Positions 1 to 8,101 of a stretch of DNA of 44,566 nt are shown piece after piece (within the stretch, counting starts at the first letter, position 1; every line of letters begins with the position of its first letter). The position numbers and the translations under genes are program-made. The stretch is from Gemmatimonadota bacterium (GTDB lineage: Bacteria; JAAXHH01), in the NCBI GenBank assembly GCA_009835325.1, contig VXWP01000077.1:1-44566 (forward strand), written 5' to 3'. The notes under the pieces are model-generated. The model searched no databases. It was not told the DNA's origin and saw nothing but the letters and a program-made list of their open reading frames with translations.

Positions 1-264
1 GAACGTACTGCCTTAAGGCCTCCTCATCCAGCTGGGCTAAATGCATCGCGTCGGTAATTCCTGCAAGTTCTGTTACTTCATCCCATTTTCATCCCATTGC
101 TATCTCATCCGATTTCGTAGGAATACGGCCCGGTAGCCAGTACCGATCCGGTTGCCGTGTTTACGTATGTATATATATTGTGTATACATATGTATTCGAT
201 TCTACGAAATATCGGCCGTATTTCCGCCTGTGTAAGTGCATCGCGAGTAGCTGGCAGGATCCGG
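1..264. other. Left edge: no clear gene; possible truncated minus-strand frame
   Basis: No convincing gene lies here. On the minus strand a frame is open from about 88 to the window edge and reads protein-like (it includes AGITDAMHLAQLDEEALRQY). It has an in-frame TGA just upstream (89-91) and its only ATG is at 46, so it could be the first codons of a gene running off the left edge, or chance. Positions 165-195 are very AT-rich with nested TATA/ATAT steps and may carry the promoter of the downstream secreted nuclease. Confidence 0.25.
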
Positions 265-1002
265 ATGACGGGGGTTACCTGCATTCTGCTGGTGCTGTGC
301 CATGTATCGTTTGCCGCCGACGCTCTAGCCCACGGCGGTCGGAAAGACAAGCATGGCGGCCATAACAACCGCAGCCAGGGCAACTACCATTTTCATGAGG
401 GGCCGCTGGCCGGGAGGACCTTCGACTCCAAGGCAGAAGCGCTCAAGGCGCTCGCAGGTCTGACGGAAGGAGCTTCTGCCCCTCGCCGTACAGCACCAAC
501 AGTACCAGGGAAGATGCATCCTGAACTGGGCGTTTCCGTCGCGCCGGAAGTGAGGCATACGGTCTACGATAGAAGCGACTATGCCTATCCGGCTTCCATC
601 GAACATCAGATCGTAATCCGGCAAGGCGGTATATACTCACCTTATTCGATGCGTTGTTTCAGCGATGTGGGAGCAACAGATATCGAGCACATCGTGGCCA
701 ATTCGGAAGCCCACGACAGTGGTATGGGGTCGAGGACGCGAGCGGAACGACAGCGGTTCGCTTCGGACCTGGACAACCTGACGCTGGCGGCGCCTCGATT
801 GAATCGTTACGAGAAAAGGGACAAGGATCCCGCGAACTGGATGCCGGAAAACAACCGATGCTGGTACGTGGGGAAATACCTGGAAGTCAAGCGGAAATAC
901 GGCTTGTCAATGGATCAGGCTGAAGCCGACTCCGTGCTCGCCGTGTACCGTTCCTGTTCAACTTTCAAGATCATTCAGCCACCATGCACCGGCAGTGAGT
1001 AG
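265..1002 (+). CDS. Secreted YHYH-type / HNH (DUF1524-like) nuclease
   Basis: Probable exported DNA/RNA-cutting enzyme of 245 aa. I start it at ATG 265 because this puts a signal peptide at the N-terminus (hydrophobic residues 4-17, AFA-like cleavage near residue 17-22); the open frame runs back to 157 but that extension has no signal-peptide shape. Residues 22-62 have the pattern HGGxxDxxGGHxN...GxYHxH followed by GPLAGRTF, as in YHYH-domain proteins, which often precede secreted nucleases. Residues 139-200 carry DIEHIV (His142), DLDNLT (Asn171), LNRYEK (Asn180) and NWMPE, which match the HNH core of the DUF1524/GmrSD C-terminal family. Cys131 and Cys199 could form a disulfide outside the cytoplasm. 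It stands alone, before the arginine operon. The family is fairly sure; periplasmic versus secreted location and the role (nutrition or competition) are inference. Confidence 0.75.
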   Translation: MTGVTCILLVLCHVSFAADALAHGGRKDKHGGHNNRSQGNYHFHEGPLAGRTFDSKAEALKALAGLTEGASAPRRTAPTVPGKMHPELGVSVAPEVRHTVYDRSDYAYPASIEHQIVIRQGGIYSPYSMRCFSDVGATDIEHIVANSEAHDSGMGSRTRAERQRFASDLDNLTLAAPRLNRYEKRDKDPANWMPENNRCWYVGKYLEVKRKYGLSMDQAEADSVLAVYRSCSTFKIIQPPCTGSE

Positions 1003-1206
1003 TCCGAAGGTGTTTTGACCGGGCCATCGGACATATAGGACCTGGGCTTCAATCAGCACCGAGTACCCTATGTCGCAACACGTTAAAGGATGTCCGGTGA
1101 ACGACATCGTCCTTGAGGCACTATATCCACGATCACCTTCCCCGAATCTCCTCGACGTACTCATCTGAGTTTTCTTGACTGCAACCTGACTCGCCGGTCT
1201 TTTTTC

Positions 1207-1234
1207 TTGACGGCTAGCGATCTGACCATATATT
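1207..1234 (+). promoter_or_regulatory. Sigma70-like promoter of the arginine operon
   Basis: TTGACG at 1207-1212, a 16-nt spacer and TATATT at 1229-1234 give a near-consensus housekeeping promoter. Transcription would start near 1241, about 49 nt before argR. No other gene lies between 1003 and 1289. Confidence 0.6.
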
Positions 1235-1248
1235 GTAGTGCGTTTATT

Positions 1249-1262
1249 GGAATAATTATGCT
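1249..1262 (+). promoter_or_regulatory. ARG-box-like operator upstream of argR
   Basis: GGAATAATTATGCT at 1249-1262 matches the Escherichia coli ARG-box core TGAATAATTATTCA at 11 of 14 positions. It sits just downstream of the predicted transcription start and 27 nt before argR, where a bound ArgR hexamer would block transcription. This suggests autoregulation of the operon by arginine. Only one box is clear; the AT-rich stretch at 1271-1282 could hold a weaker second half-site. Confidence 0.5.
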
Positions 1263-1289
1263 CGTAAACACATATTTATTTGATCAAAC

Positions 1290-1766
1290 ATGAACGCCAA
1301 ACACCAGCGCCAGGGCACCATACGATCACTCATCGAGCGGGGGCACTTCCATACGCACAAGGAAGTAATCGCGGCCCTGCATACGGAAGGGATCGACGTC
1401 AACCAGGGCACGCTGTCCAAGGATTTCAAGGAACTGCACGTCATCAAGACGCGTCTCGCGGACGGGCAGTACAAGTACGTGCTGCCGCGTTACTACTCGG
1501 TGGAGACCCAGGACGAACTGGTCGAGCGGGAGATCCGGGATTTCGTCGTCAGCGCGGACGACGCGATGAACCAGGTCGTCCTGCAGACCTCCGCCGGTCA
1601 CGCGTCCGGGGTGTGCGAGGCCATCGACCAGGCGGAATGGCCAGAGATCGTGGGCAGCGTCGCGGGCGAGAACACGATTCTGCTAATCACCAAGTCGACC
1701 GCCCATGCAGGGAAAACACTGCGGCGCATCAAAGATATCATGAAGCAGAAGAGGGCTGGTACATGA
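1290..1766 (+). CDS. argR: Arginine repressor ArgR
   Basis: Arginine-responsive transcription factor of 158 aa, the usual family length. Residues 8-55 form the winged helix-turn-helix: the stretch with NQGTLSKDFKELHVIK (38-53) matches the family pattern QxTlSRDlxELxxvK that contacts ARG boxes. Residues 93-155 form the oligomerisation and arginine-binding domain. The usual GTIAGDDT loop is GSVAGENT here (122-129), so the two aspartates that hold arginine are Glu127 and Asn128. That is unusual and could change affinity or effector. It is the first gene of the operon, and its TGA overlaps the argC ATG by four bases (ATGA at 1763-1766), which means coupled translation. Start ATG 1290 keeps the full winged helix intact. 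Confidence 0.9.
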   Translation: MNAKHQRQGTIRSLIERGHFHTHKEVIAALHTEGIDVNQGTLSKDFKELHVIKTRLADGQYKYVLPRYYSVETQDELVEREIRDFVVSADDAMNQVVLQTSAGHASGVCEAIDQAEWPEIVGSVAGENTILLITKSTAHAGKTLRRIKDIMKQKRAGT

Positions 1767-2782
1767 TCAGACTGGGCATCATCGGCGCGACGGGATACAC
1801 GGGCATGGAACTGTACCGGCTGGCGTCGCGTCATCCGGACATCGAGATCGCGTTCGCCACTTCGGAACAGTACACCGGCCAGAAACTCGGCGAGGTCTTT
1901 CCCCGGGTGGATCCGGACCGGGACATCACGCTGAGATCCCTGGACGACATTGCGGACGAACCCGCTGGCGTGGTCTGTTTCTGCACGCCGGACGGGGTGG
2001 CCATGGACCGGGTCGGCGCTTTTCTCGACCGGGGCGTGCGCGTCGTGGACGTCAGTTCCGATTTCCGCTTTGACGACCCGGAGGTGTATACGTCCTGGTA
2101 CAATCGTCCGCACACCGCCCCGTCGCTCCTCGATTCCGCGGTCTACGGGATTCCCGAACTGAACCGGGACCGCATACGGACGGCCGATCTCGTGGGCAAC
2201 CCCGGCTGCTATCCCACCGGCGTGATCCTCGGCCTGGCCCCGCTGCTCGAAGAGGGCGTGATAGACGCCAGGCAGATCATCGTGGACGCCAAGTCGGGCG
2301 TCAGCGGCGCCGGACGGGGCCTGAAGCTGCGGAATCTCTACGTGGAGGTGAACGACAGCATCACGCCGTACAACATCGGCCATTCGCACCGCCACGTGGG
2401 GGAAATCGAACAGGAACTGTCCAGGTTCTCCAACGCGCGGCCCTATGTCGTCTTTTCGCCCCACCTGACGCCCATGAGCCGGGGCATCCTGGCGACGACC
2501 TACGTAAACGTGAAGAACGGCGCGACCCATGAAGGCCTGGCGGCCCTGTACGAGCAGCGCTACGAAGGGGAGCCTTTCATCCGGCTGTCGCAGTCCGGCT
2601 ATCCCGAGACGCGCTTCGTGACCTGGACGAACTACTGCGACCTGCGCGTCGACCGGGTGGACGGTTCGGACCTGGCCATTGTCACGTCCGCCATCGACAA
2701 CCTGGTCAAGGGCGCCGCCGGCCAGGCACTGCAGAACGTGAACGTCATGAGCGGCCTGGACGAAACGACGGGGCTGATCTAG
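1763..2782 (+). CDS. argC: N-acetyl-gamma-glutamyl-phosphate reductase ArgC
   Basis: NADPH-dependent reduction of N-acetylglutamyl phosphate to N-acetylglutamate semialdehyde, third step of arginine synthesis, in the cytoplasm. The protein has 339 aa, normal for the long-chain family. It shows the Rossmann start GIIGATGYTG (5-14), the active-site cysteine in GNPGCYPTG (Cys149) and the HSHRHVGE segment with the catalytic histidine near 211. The open frame continues upstream to 1280, but ATG 1763 is the right start: it begins exactly at the Rossmann strand, has AGAGGG upstream (1750-1755) and overlaps the argR stop. ArgB starts two bases after its stop. Confidence 0.96.
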   Translation: MIRLGIIGATGYTGMELYRLASRHPDIEIAFATSEQYTGQKLGEVFPRVDPDRDITLRSLDDIADEPAGVVCFCTPDGVAMDRVGAFLDRGVRVVDVSSDFRFDDPEVYTSWYNRPHTAPSLLDSAVYGIPELNRDRIRTADLVGNPGCYPTGVILGLAPLLEEGVIDARQIIVDAKSGVSGAGRGLKLRNLYVEVNDSITPYNIGHSHRHVGEIEQELSRFSNARPYVVFSPHLTPMSRGILATTYVNVKNGATHEGLAALYEQRYEGEPFIRLSQSGYPETRFVTWTNYCDLRVDRVDGSDLAIVTSAIDNLVKGAAGQALQNVNVMSGLDETTGLI

Positions 2783-2783
2783 C

Positions 2784-3572
2784 ATGGCACAAAACATCGT
2801 GGTAAAACTGGGCGGCGCGACGATCGAGCAGGACGGCGTGATCGAGGAGCTGGCCGCCGACCTTCGGGACCTGCCGGACGTTTTCCCGATCATCGTCCAC
2901 GGCGGCGGTGCGGAGATCGGCCGGTACCTTGAGCTTCTCGGCAAGGAGTTCACCTTCGTGAACGGTCTTCGCGTCACGGACGGCGACATGGTCGAGATCG
3001 TGGAGATGGTCCTGTCGGGCAAGGTCAACAAGGAACTGGTCTCGCGCTTTCAGCACAGCGGAGTGAACGCCCTCGGCGTAAGCGGGAAGGACATGGGCCT
3101 GCTGCGGGCGGAGAAGTACCGGGAGGACGGCGTGGACATCGGCTTCGTGGGAGAGATCGTCGAGGTGAATACCACCCTCTTCGATCTCTGCGCGTCGAAC
3201 CACGTCACGCCTGTGGTCTCCCCCATTTCGGGGGGCGTCAACGGGGAGACCTACAACGTCAACGCGGACCACGCCGCGCTGGACATCGCCCGGGCCGTGG
3301 CCTGCGACGACATCGTGTTCATTTCGGACGTGGCCGGCATCCACCGGTCCGACGGCCGGCCCGTTCGCAAGTTGACCCCCGAACTGGCCGACGCGCTGAT
3401 CGAAGCGGGCGAGATCACGGGCGGGATGATTCCCAAGGTCCGCTCCGCCCTCGAGTGCCTGTCCTATGGCGTCCGACGCGCCCGCATCATCGCGTGGCAG
3501 GGGGCCGGAACGCTGCGGAAGGAATTGGCATCGGATGAAAGTGTTTTCGGAACGGTAGTGACGACCGGATAG
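2784..3572 (+). CDS. argB: N-acetylglutamate kinase ArgB
   Basis: Phosphorylates N-acetylglutamate with ATP, second step of arginine synthesis. The 262-aa protein is of the amino-acid kinase fold: VVKLGG with Lys8, the glycine-rich HGGG (39-42) for phosphate binding, NGLRVTD (60-66) for substrate binding, and a C-terminal ATP-binding part with DVAGIH. It is short like the E. coli enzyme and lacks the extra N-terminal helix found in arginine-inhibited hexameric forms, so I infer that control is by ArgR and perhaps by the synthase rather than by kinase feedback. It begins one base after the argC stop, so translation is likely coupled. Confidence 0.95.
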   Translation: MAQNIVVKLGGATIEQDGVIEELAADLRDLPDVFPIIVHGGGAEIGRYLELLGKEFTFVNGLRVTDGDMVEIVEMVLSGKVNKELVSRFQHSGVNALGVSGKDMGLLRAEKYREDGVDIGFVGEIVEVNTTLFDLCASNHVTPVVSPISGGVNGETYNVNADHAALDIARAVACDDIVFISDVAGIHRSDGRPVRKLTPELADALIEAGEITGGMIPKVRSALECLSYGVRRARIIAWQGAGTLRKELASDESVFGTVVTTG

Positions 3573-3597
3573 CAACCACTGGATGAAAGGATCAAGC

Positions 3598-4791
3598 ATG
3601 ACTACCGAAGAGATCATCGCCCTGGAGGAACAGTACATCGCGCCGACCTACGTGCGTCCGCCCGTCGTGTTCGACCGGGGCAGCGGCGCTTACGTCTACG
3701 ACCTCGAGGGCAGGCGGTATCTCGATTTCCTCGGCGGCATCGCGGTGAATTCCCTGGGCCACGGGGTACCGGAGATCATCGGCGCCGTGGCGCAGCAGTC
3801 CGCGAAGCTGATGCACATCTCCAACCTGTACCACACGGAACCCCACGTGAAGCTCGCGAAGCTGCTGGTGGAAAACGCCTTTCCGGCCAGGATCTTCTTC
3901 TGCAACAGCGGATCGGAGTCCATCGAGGCGGCCCTCAAGTTCACCCGCCGGTGGGCGTCCGAAGCGGGCGGCGAAGCCAAGCACGAGATCGTGACCTTCG
4001 AGAACGCGTTTCACGGCCGGACCTACGGCGCCGTCAGCGCCACGGCCCAGCCCAAGTACCACGAGGGGTTCAAGCCCATGCTGCCGGGGATGGTCTACCT
4101 GCCCCTCAACGAGATCGAGCCCCTCGAAGAGGCGATATCGGCGGAACGGACCGCGGCCGTGATGGTGGAGCCCGTCCAGGGAGAGGGCGGCGTGAACCCG
4201 GCGCACGTGGAATTCCTGCGGCATCTGCGCAGGTTGTGCGACGAACGCAAAGTCGCCCTGATCTTCGACGAAATCCAGTGCGGCCTGTGCCGCACGGGCA
4301 AGCTCTTCGCCTACCAGCACCACGGCATCGAGCCGGACGTCATGACCCTGGCCAAACCGCTGGCCGGCGGCCTGCCCATCGGCGCCGTCATGATGAAATC
4401 CCATATCGCCGAAGTCCTCAAGCCGGGCATGCACGGCTCCACTTTCGGGGCGAACCCGGTGGCCTGTCACGTGGCCCACGCCGTCGTCAGCAAGATGATC
4501 GATGAGGGGCTGGCGGACCGGGCCCTGGAAATGGGCGGCAAACTGACCGCCGGACTGAATGCCCTCGCTAAAACGCATCAGGACATCAAGGAGGTCCGGG
4601 GCGCGGGCCTGTTGATCGGCGTGGAATTCGAAGACAAGGTAGGTGACATCGTGAACGCGTGCCGGGACGCAGGCCTGATCGTGGGAACGGCCGGGGACAA
4701 CGTGCTCCGCTGCGCGCCGCCCCTGGTGATCGAGCAGCGGCACTTGGACGAGGCGCTCGGGATCCTCGGCGGTGTGCTGGACGCGCGGTGA
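3598..4791 (+). CDS. argD: Acetylornithine aminotransferase ArgD
   Basis: Class III PLP-dependent transaminase of 397 aa that converts N-acetylglutamate semialdehyde to N-acetylornithine using glutamate; many members also serve lysine synthesis as succinyl-diaminopimelate aminotransferases. Visible motifs are NSGSES (phosphate-binding loop), FHGRTYG, the Asp of IFDEIQCG, and the PLP lysine in LAKPLAGG (Lys253). I choose ATG 3598 over ATG 3583 because GAAAGGA lies six bases before it, whereas 3583 has no Shine-Dalgarno sequence. It lies 25 nt downstream of argB in the same operon. Confidence 0.94.
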   Translation: MTTEEIIALEEQYIAPTYVRPPVVFDRGSGAYVYDLEGRRYLDFLGGIAVNSLGHGVPEIIGAVAQQSAKLMHISNLYHTEPHVKLAKLLVENAFPARIFFCNSGSESIEAALKFTRRWASEAGGEAKHEIVTFENAFHGRTYGAVSATAQPKYHEGFKPMLPGMVYLPLNEIEPLEEAISAERTAAVMVEPVQGEGGVNPAHVEFLRHLRRLCDERKVALIFDEIQCGLCRTGKLFAYQHHGIEPDVMTLAKPLAGGLPIGAVMMKSHIAEVLKPGMHGSTFGANPVACHVAHAVVSKMIDEGLADRALEMGGKLTAGLNALAKTHQDIKEVRGAGLLIGVEFEDKVGDIVNACRDAGLIVGTAGDNVLRCAPPLVIEQRHLDEALGILGGVLDAR

Positions 4792-4851
4792 GGAACTGCC
4801 CGCGCCACCCTCCCTCCACAAAGTGACCGATTAGACTTGAACAGGAGCATC

Positions 4852-6216
4852 ATGACCGACCGCCGGGACGAAGCACTCAAACAACTCATGGATGATTTCC
4901 ACGCGTCCATCGACGCGGACCGCCGCCTGTTCCGCGTGGACATCCGGGGCAGCATCGCCTATGCCCGTGGGCTCGTGCGCATCGGCGTGCTCACCGCCGA
5001 TGAGGGCCGGGTTATCGAAGAGGCACTGGGCGAGATCGAAGGCGAGATCGAAAGCGGCGCCTATGTGCTGACCCGGGACCTGGAAGACATCCACATGGCC
5101 GTGGAGAAACGGCTGATCGAGAAAGTGGGTCCCGTGGGCGGAAAGCTGCACACGGGCCGGAGCCGGAACGACCAGAACGCCACGGACGAGCGACTGTATC
5201 TCCGCGAGGTGGTGGACGACGTCTCCAGGCGGATCCGGGATTGCCAGGCAGCACTGCTGGGGCTGGCCGAACGCACGGTGGACATCGTCTTCCCCGGGTA
5301 TACCCACCTGCAGCAGGCGCAGCCGATCCGGTTCGCCCACTACGCGCTTTCGCTCCTGTTCGGGCTTCAGCGGGATCGGGAGCGCCTGGCGGACTGCCGG
5401 AAGCGGATCAACGTCATGCCCCTCGGCGCCGGGGCGATGGCGGGCAGCGCCTTCCCGATCGACCGCGCGTTCCTGGCCGGCGAACTGGGTTTCGACGGCG
5501 TCTCGCCCAACAGCATCGACGCGGTGAGCGACCGCGATTTCAACGTCGAGTTCCTCGCCGCCTGCACGACGCTGATGATCCGGATCAGCCGGGCCTGCGA
5601 GGACCTGGTCATCTGGTCGTCCACGGAATTCGGGTACGTCACGCAGCATCCCCGGCTGGCCACGGGCAGCAGCATTATGCCTCAGAAGAAGAACCCGGAC
5701 GCCGCCGAACTGCTACGGGGCAAGACCGGCCGCGTCGTGGGCAGTCTGCTCTCCCTCGTCACCATACTCAAGGGCCTGCCCCACACGTACAACAAGGACA
5801 TGCAGGATGAAAAGGAACCGCTCTTCGACGCCATCGATACGGTGACCGTCGCACTGACGGTCTTCACGGCGATCTGGGAGACGCTGGAGGTAAGAGGCGA
5901 CCGGGTTGAAGAAAACATGGACGACGCCATGCTGGCCACGGACCTGGCGGACTACCTGACCCGGTGCGGGGTGCCGTTCCGGGAAGGACACGGCATCGTG
6001 GCCTCCCTCGTGGACGAGGCCATGAACCGAGGCTGCAGCCTGCGCGACCTGCCGCTCGACCTGTACCGACGGTATTCGGAACACTTCGATGAAGCGGTGA
6101 TCGCCGGGCTCAGGTTCGACGACAGTGCCGACAAGCGCGATCTGCCCGGTGGGACCGGCCGCAAACCGGTCGAGCAGCAGCTGGAACAGGCCCGCGAGAT
6201 CCTGGCGCGCGGATAA
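4852..6216 (+). CDS. argH: Argininosuccinate lyase ArgH
   Basis: Last step of arginine synthesis: cleaves argininosuccinate into arginine and fumarate. It has 454 aa and belongs to the fumarase/aspartase superfamily: KLHTGRSRNDQ near residue 100, HLQQAQP and the signature GSSIMPQKKNP (272-282) with the catalytic serine. ATG 4852 follows AGGAG; a TTG at 4837 would overlap that site and is less likely. The N-terminal WGGRF motif found in most ArgH proteins is absent, and nothing upstream encodes it. The last codons are partly repeated just after the stop (see the direct repeat at 6180-6238). Its partners argF and argG are not in the window. Confidence 0.94.
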   Translation: MTDRRDEALKQLMDDFHASIDADRRLFRVDIRGSIAYARGLVRIGVLTADEGRVIEEALGEIEGEIESGAYVLTRDLEDIHMAVEKRLIEKVGPVGGKLHTGRSRNDQNATDERLYLREVVDDVSRRIRDCQAALLGLAERTVDIVFPGYTHLQQAQPIRFAHYALSLLFGLQRDRERLADCRKRINVMPLGAGAMAGSAFPIDRAFLAGELGFDGVSPNSIDAVSDRDFNVEFLAACTTLMIRISRACEDLVIWSSTEFGYVTQHPRLATGSSIMPQKKNPDAAELLRGKTGRVVGSLLSLVTILKGLPHTYNKDMQDEKEPLFDAIDTVTVALTVFTAIWETLEVRGDRVEENMDDAMLATDLADYLTRCGVPFREGHGIVASLVDEAMNRGCSLRDLPLDLYRRYSEHFDEAVIAGLRFDDSADKRDLPGGTGRKPVEQQLEQAREILARG

Positions 6217-6238
6217 GCGGCTGGAACAGGCCCGCGAG
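6180..6238 (+). repeat. Direct repeat spanning the end of argH
   Basis: The 19-bp sequence GCTGGAACAGGCCCGCGAG occurs at 6180-6198 inside argH and again at 6220-6238 after its stop, exactly 40 bp apart. It looks like a local duplication of the 3' end of the gene. Confidence 0.85.
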
Positions 6239-6287
6239 TCCGTCGTGGAGGATGCAAGGGAGTAGGTTGTAAGGGAGCTTGACGGCC

Positions 6288-6875
6288 ATGAACCAATCAG
6301 ACACAACCAGGTCGCCGGCCTCGAACGGAAGCGACATCGTCATCCGTCCGGCCGTGATCGGGGACGTCCCCGAGATCATGGAGATCCTCCAGCCCTACAT
6401 CGAAGAGGACATCCTCCTTCCGGTGTCAGTCTACCGCCTGTTCGAGCACATCCGGTACTTTGTCGTGGGCGAGCGGGACGGCCAGGTGATAGGCTGCGGT
6501 TCCCTCGTGATCGTGTGGCACGACCTGGCCGAGGTGCGGTCCCTGGCAGTCCGGCGTGGATGTCAGGGCGGCGGCATCGGAGGACGCATCGTCGATGAGC
6601 TGATCGCGGAGGCCGAGGAACTGGGCGTCGCCCGGGTCTTCGCCCTGACCTACGAGACCAGCTTCTTCGGCCGCCACGGGTTCGAGGTGGTCGAACGCGA
6701 GACCCTGCCGCACAAGGTATGGAAGGACTGTACCACCTGCGCCCGTTTCACCCACTGCGACGAGATCGCCGTGGCCCGTACGCTGATCCCCGAAGACCAG
6801 CGGAAACCGGAACCCGCCCTGCCGGACATGCAGCAGGACCCCACGCTGATCATGCCTTCTCCCGCTCCTCGGTAA
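6288..6875 (+). CDS. argA: Short GNAT-type N-acetylglutamate synthase
   Basis: Likely acetylates glutamate with acetyl-CoA, the first step of arginine synthesis. The 195-aa protein is a single GNAT domain (about residues 17-160) with the acetyl-CoA loop QGGGIG (93-98), DLAEVRSLAV and a C-terminal LPHKVWKDC...C.....CDE pattern (Cys148, Cys151, Cys157). That pattern is typical of short ArgA-like synthases, which lack the kinase-like domain of E. coli ArgA. The three cysteines could bind a metal. ATG 6288 has AGGGAG ten bases upstream; TTG 6279 would leave almost no spacing. Its position directly after argH supports the pathway role. The last 35 residues are proline-rich and not conserved. The symbol is a functional one; an unrelated acetyltransferase is the alternative. 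Confidence 0.85.
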   Translation: MNQSDTTRSPASNGSDIVIRPAVIGDVPEIMEILQPYIEEDILLPVSVYRLFEHIRYFVVGERDGQVIGCGSLVIVWHDLAEVRSLAVRRGCQGGGIGGRIVDELIAEAEELGVARVFALTYETSFFGRHGFEVVERETLPHKVWKDCTTCARFTHCDEIAVARTLIPEDQRKPEPALPDMQQDPTLIMPSPAPR

Positions 6876-6922
6876 CCTATCTCTCGCTCTCCGGCGGCTC
6901 GCCTTTGATTGGCTGAAATAGC

Positions 6923-8101
6923 GTGCCTGGACGATCTCCTCTATCAAACCACGTGACGGAAGCGGCGAACCAGCTTGGATGGTGGCTGCGGCTTCCCCCG
7001 ACCAACCTGATAGATCGCGGCGATCACGTCCGATTCAGGTACGCCCTCTACCTGATCATCCACCAGACCGCCACCGTGCTCTACGGGATGAACGGCTTGC
7101 CGGAGACCATGTTTTATCCGTCGCGACTCGAAGGCGCACGTAACCGGTTGAACGGGTTGTCCAGGGCGCCGGAAAACGCCGGCGATGCCCTCTGGACGCT
7201 GGCGACCGAACGTGTACCTGAGAAAGCCTGGGCGACCGCGTCCCGGCTGATGCGGGATACCCTGGAGTTACTGAACGAATTCGGTGGCGATCATGGCGCG
7301 TTGGACCAGAATATCGAGGAAGGGTCTTTCAAGCCGGATCAATCCCGGGATCCTGGTGAGCTGTACGCCCTGGCCGCCGAGATCGCGGAAAGGATGCGGC
7401 TGCTCGAGGGAGCGAGCGCCGTGGCGCTGGGCGGATCTCTGGGAAGAGGATTCGCCGACCGCCAGTCGGACATCGACCTGCTCGTTTTCGGGCCGGGCAT
7501 TCCCCGGGAGGACGTACGCCGCCGGTTTATCTCGACCTGGCCGGACATACGCCACGGGCCCTTGATCGAGCCGGCTTGCGACAGCGTGGTGCTCGACGGG
7601 GCGATGGTGCACATCCGCTACTGGTCGCGGCAGACCGTGGAAGATATGTTGGCGGCGTTTCCCAGGCCGCCCGAGCAGCGGATCCTTGCCGAGGAGCTGC
7701 AACACTGTCATGTCCTGATTGATCCGGACGGACGGCTCGGCGAATGGAAGGCGGTACTCGGGCGCCTGCCCGATGAACTGGTGAATTCAATTACTGCGAA
7801 AGCACAGCATCGGTTGCCCCTGTTTCGGGACCAGTGGCGAAAGGCGCAGGACGTCGACGACCGGATCCACCTCTACTGCCTGGCCAACCAGGCCGTGAAC
7901 GATTTACTGATCGTGCTGTATATAAGGAATGGGCGGTTTCTGAGTACGCCGCGATGGGTTCACAAAGATATCGGAGTGTTTGATACCCTGCCAGCGGACC
8001 TGGGCACGAGTCTTTTTCGGCTCGTAGATGGGATTCTCGACAGGGAAGATATGGTGGCCAGATGGACGGTACTGGAGGGTCTGTGGGAGGATCTTGTGTG
8101 A
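6923..8101 (+). CDS. Nucleotidyltransferase-domain protein (DUF4037-like)
   Basis: 392-aa protein. Residues 170-190 carry the polymerase-beta-type nucleotidyltransferase motif, GGSLGRG followed by DIDLLVFG (Asp183, Asp185), which binds metal and NTP. The part after about residue 285 (FRDQWRKAQDVDDRIH to the end) resembles DUF4037, a helical domain often attached to such enzymes. Residues 1-130 form a helical region I do not recognise. The substrate is unknown: it could be a small molecule such as an aminoglycoside, or a protein or RNA. GTG 6923 is the longest start and has no good Shine-Dalgarno; GTG 6953 is an alternative. It sits 47 nt after the argA-like gene, in host-like base composition, directly left of the AT-rich island. 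Confidence 0.7.
   Translation: MPGRSPLSNHVTEAANQLGWWLRLPPTNLIDRGDHVRFRYALYLIIHQTATVLYGMNGLPETMFYPSRLEGARNRLNGLSRAPENAGDALWTLATERVPEKAWATASRLMRDTLELLNEFGGDHGALDQNIEEGSFKPDQSRDPGELYALAAEIAERMRLLEGASAVALGGSLGRGFADRQSDIDLLVFGPGIPREDVRRRFISTWPDIRHGPLIEPACDSVVLDGAMVHIRYWSRQTVEDMLAAFPRPPEQRILAEELQHCHVLIDPDGRLGEWKAVLGRLPDELVNSITAKAQHRLPLFRDQWRKAQDVDDRIHLYCLANQAVNDLLIVLYIRNGRFLSTPRWVHKDIGVFDTLPADLGTSLFRLVDGILDREDMVARWTVLEGLWEDLV

Noticed and set aside
1598-3031. Long minus-strand open frame opposite argC/argB
   Set aside because: It is the GC-rich mirror of real genes; it has no known motif and the plus strand encodes complete enzymes.
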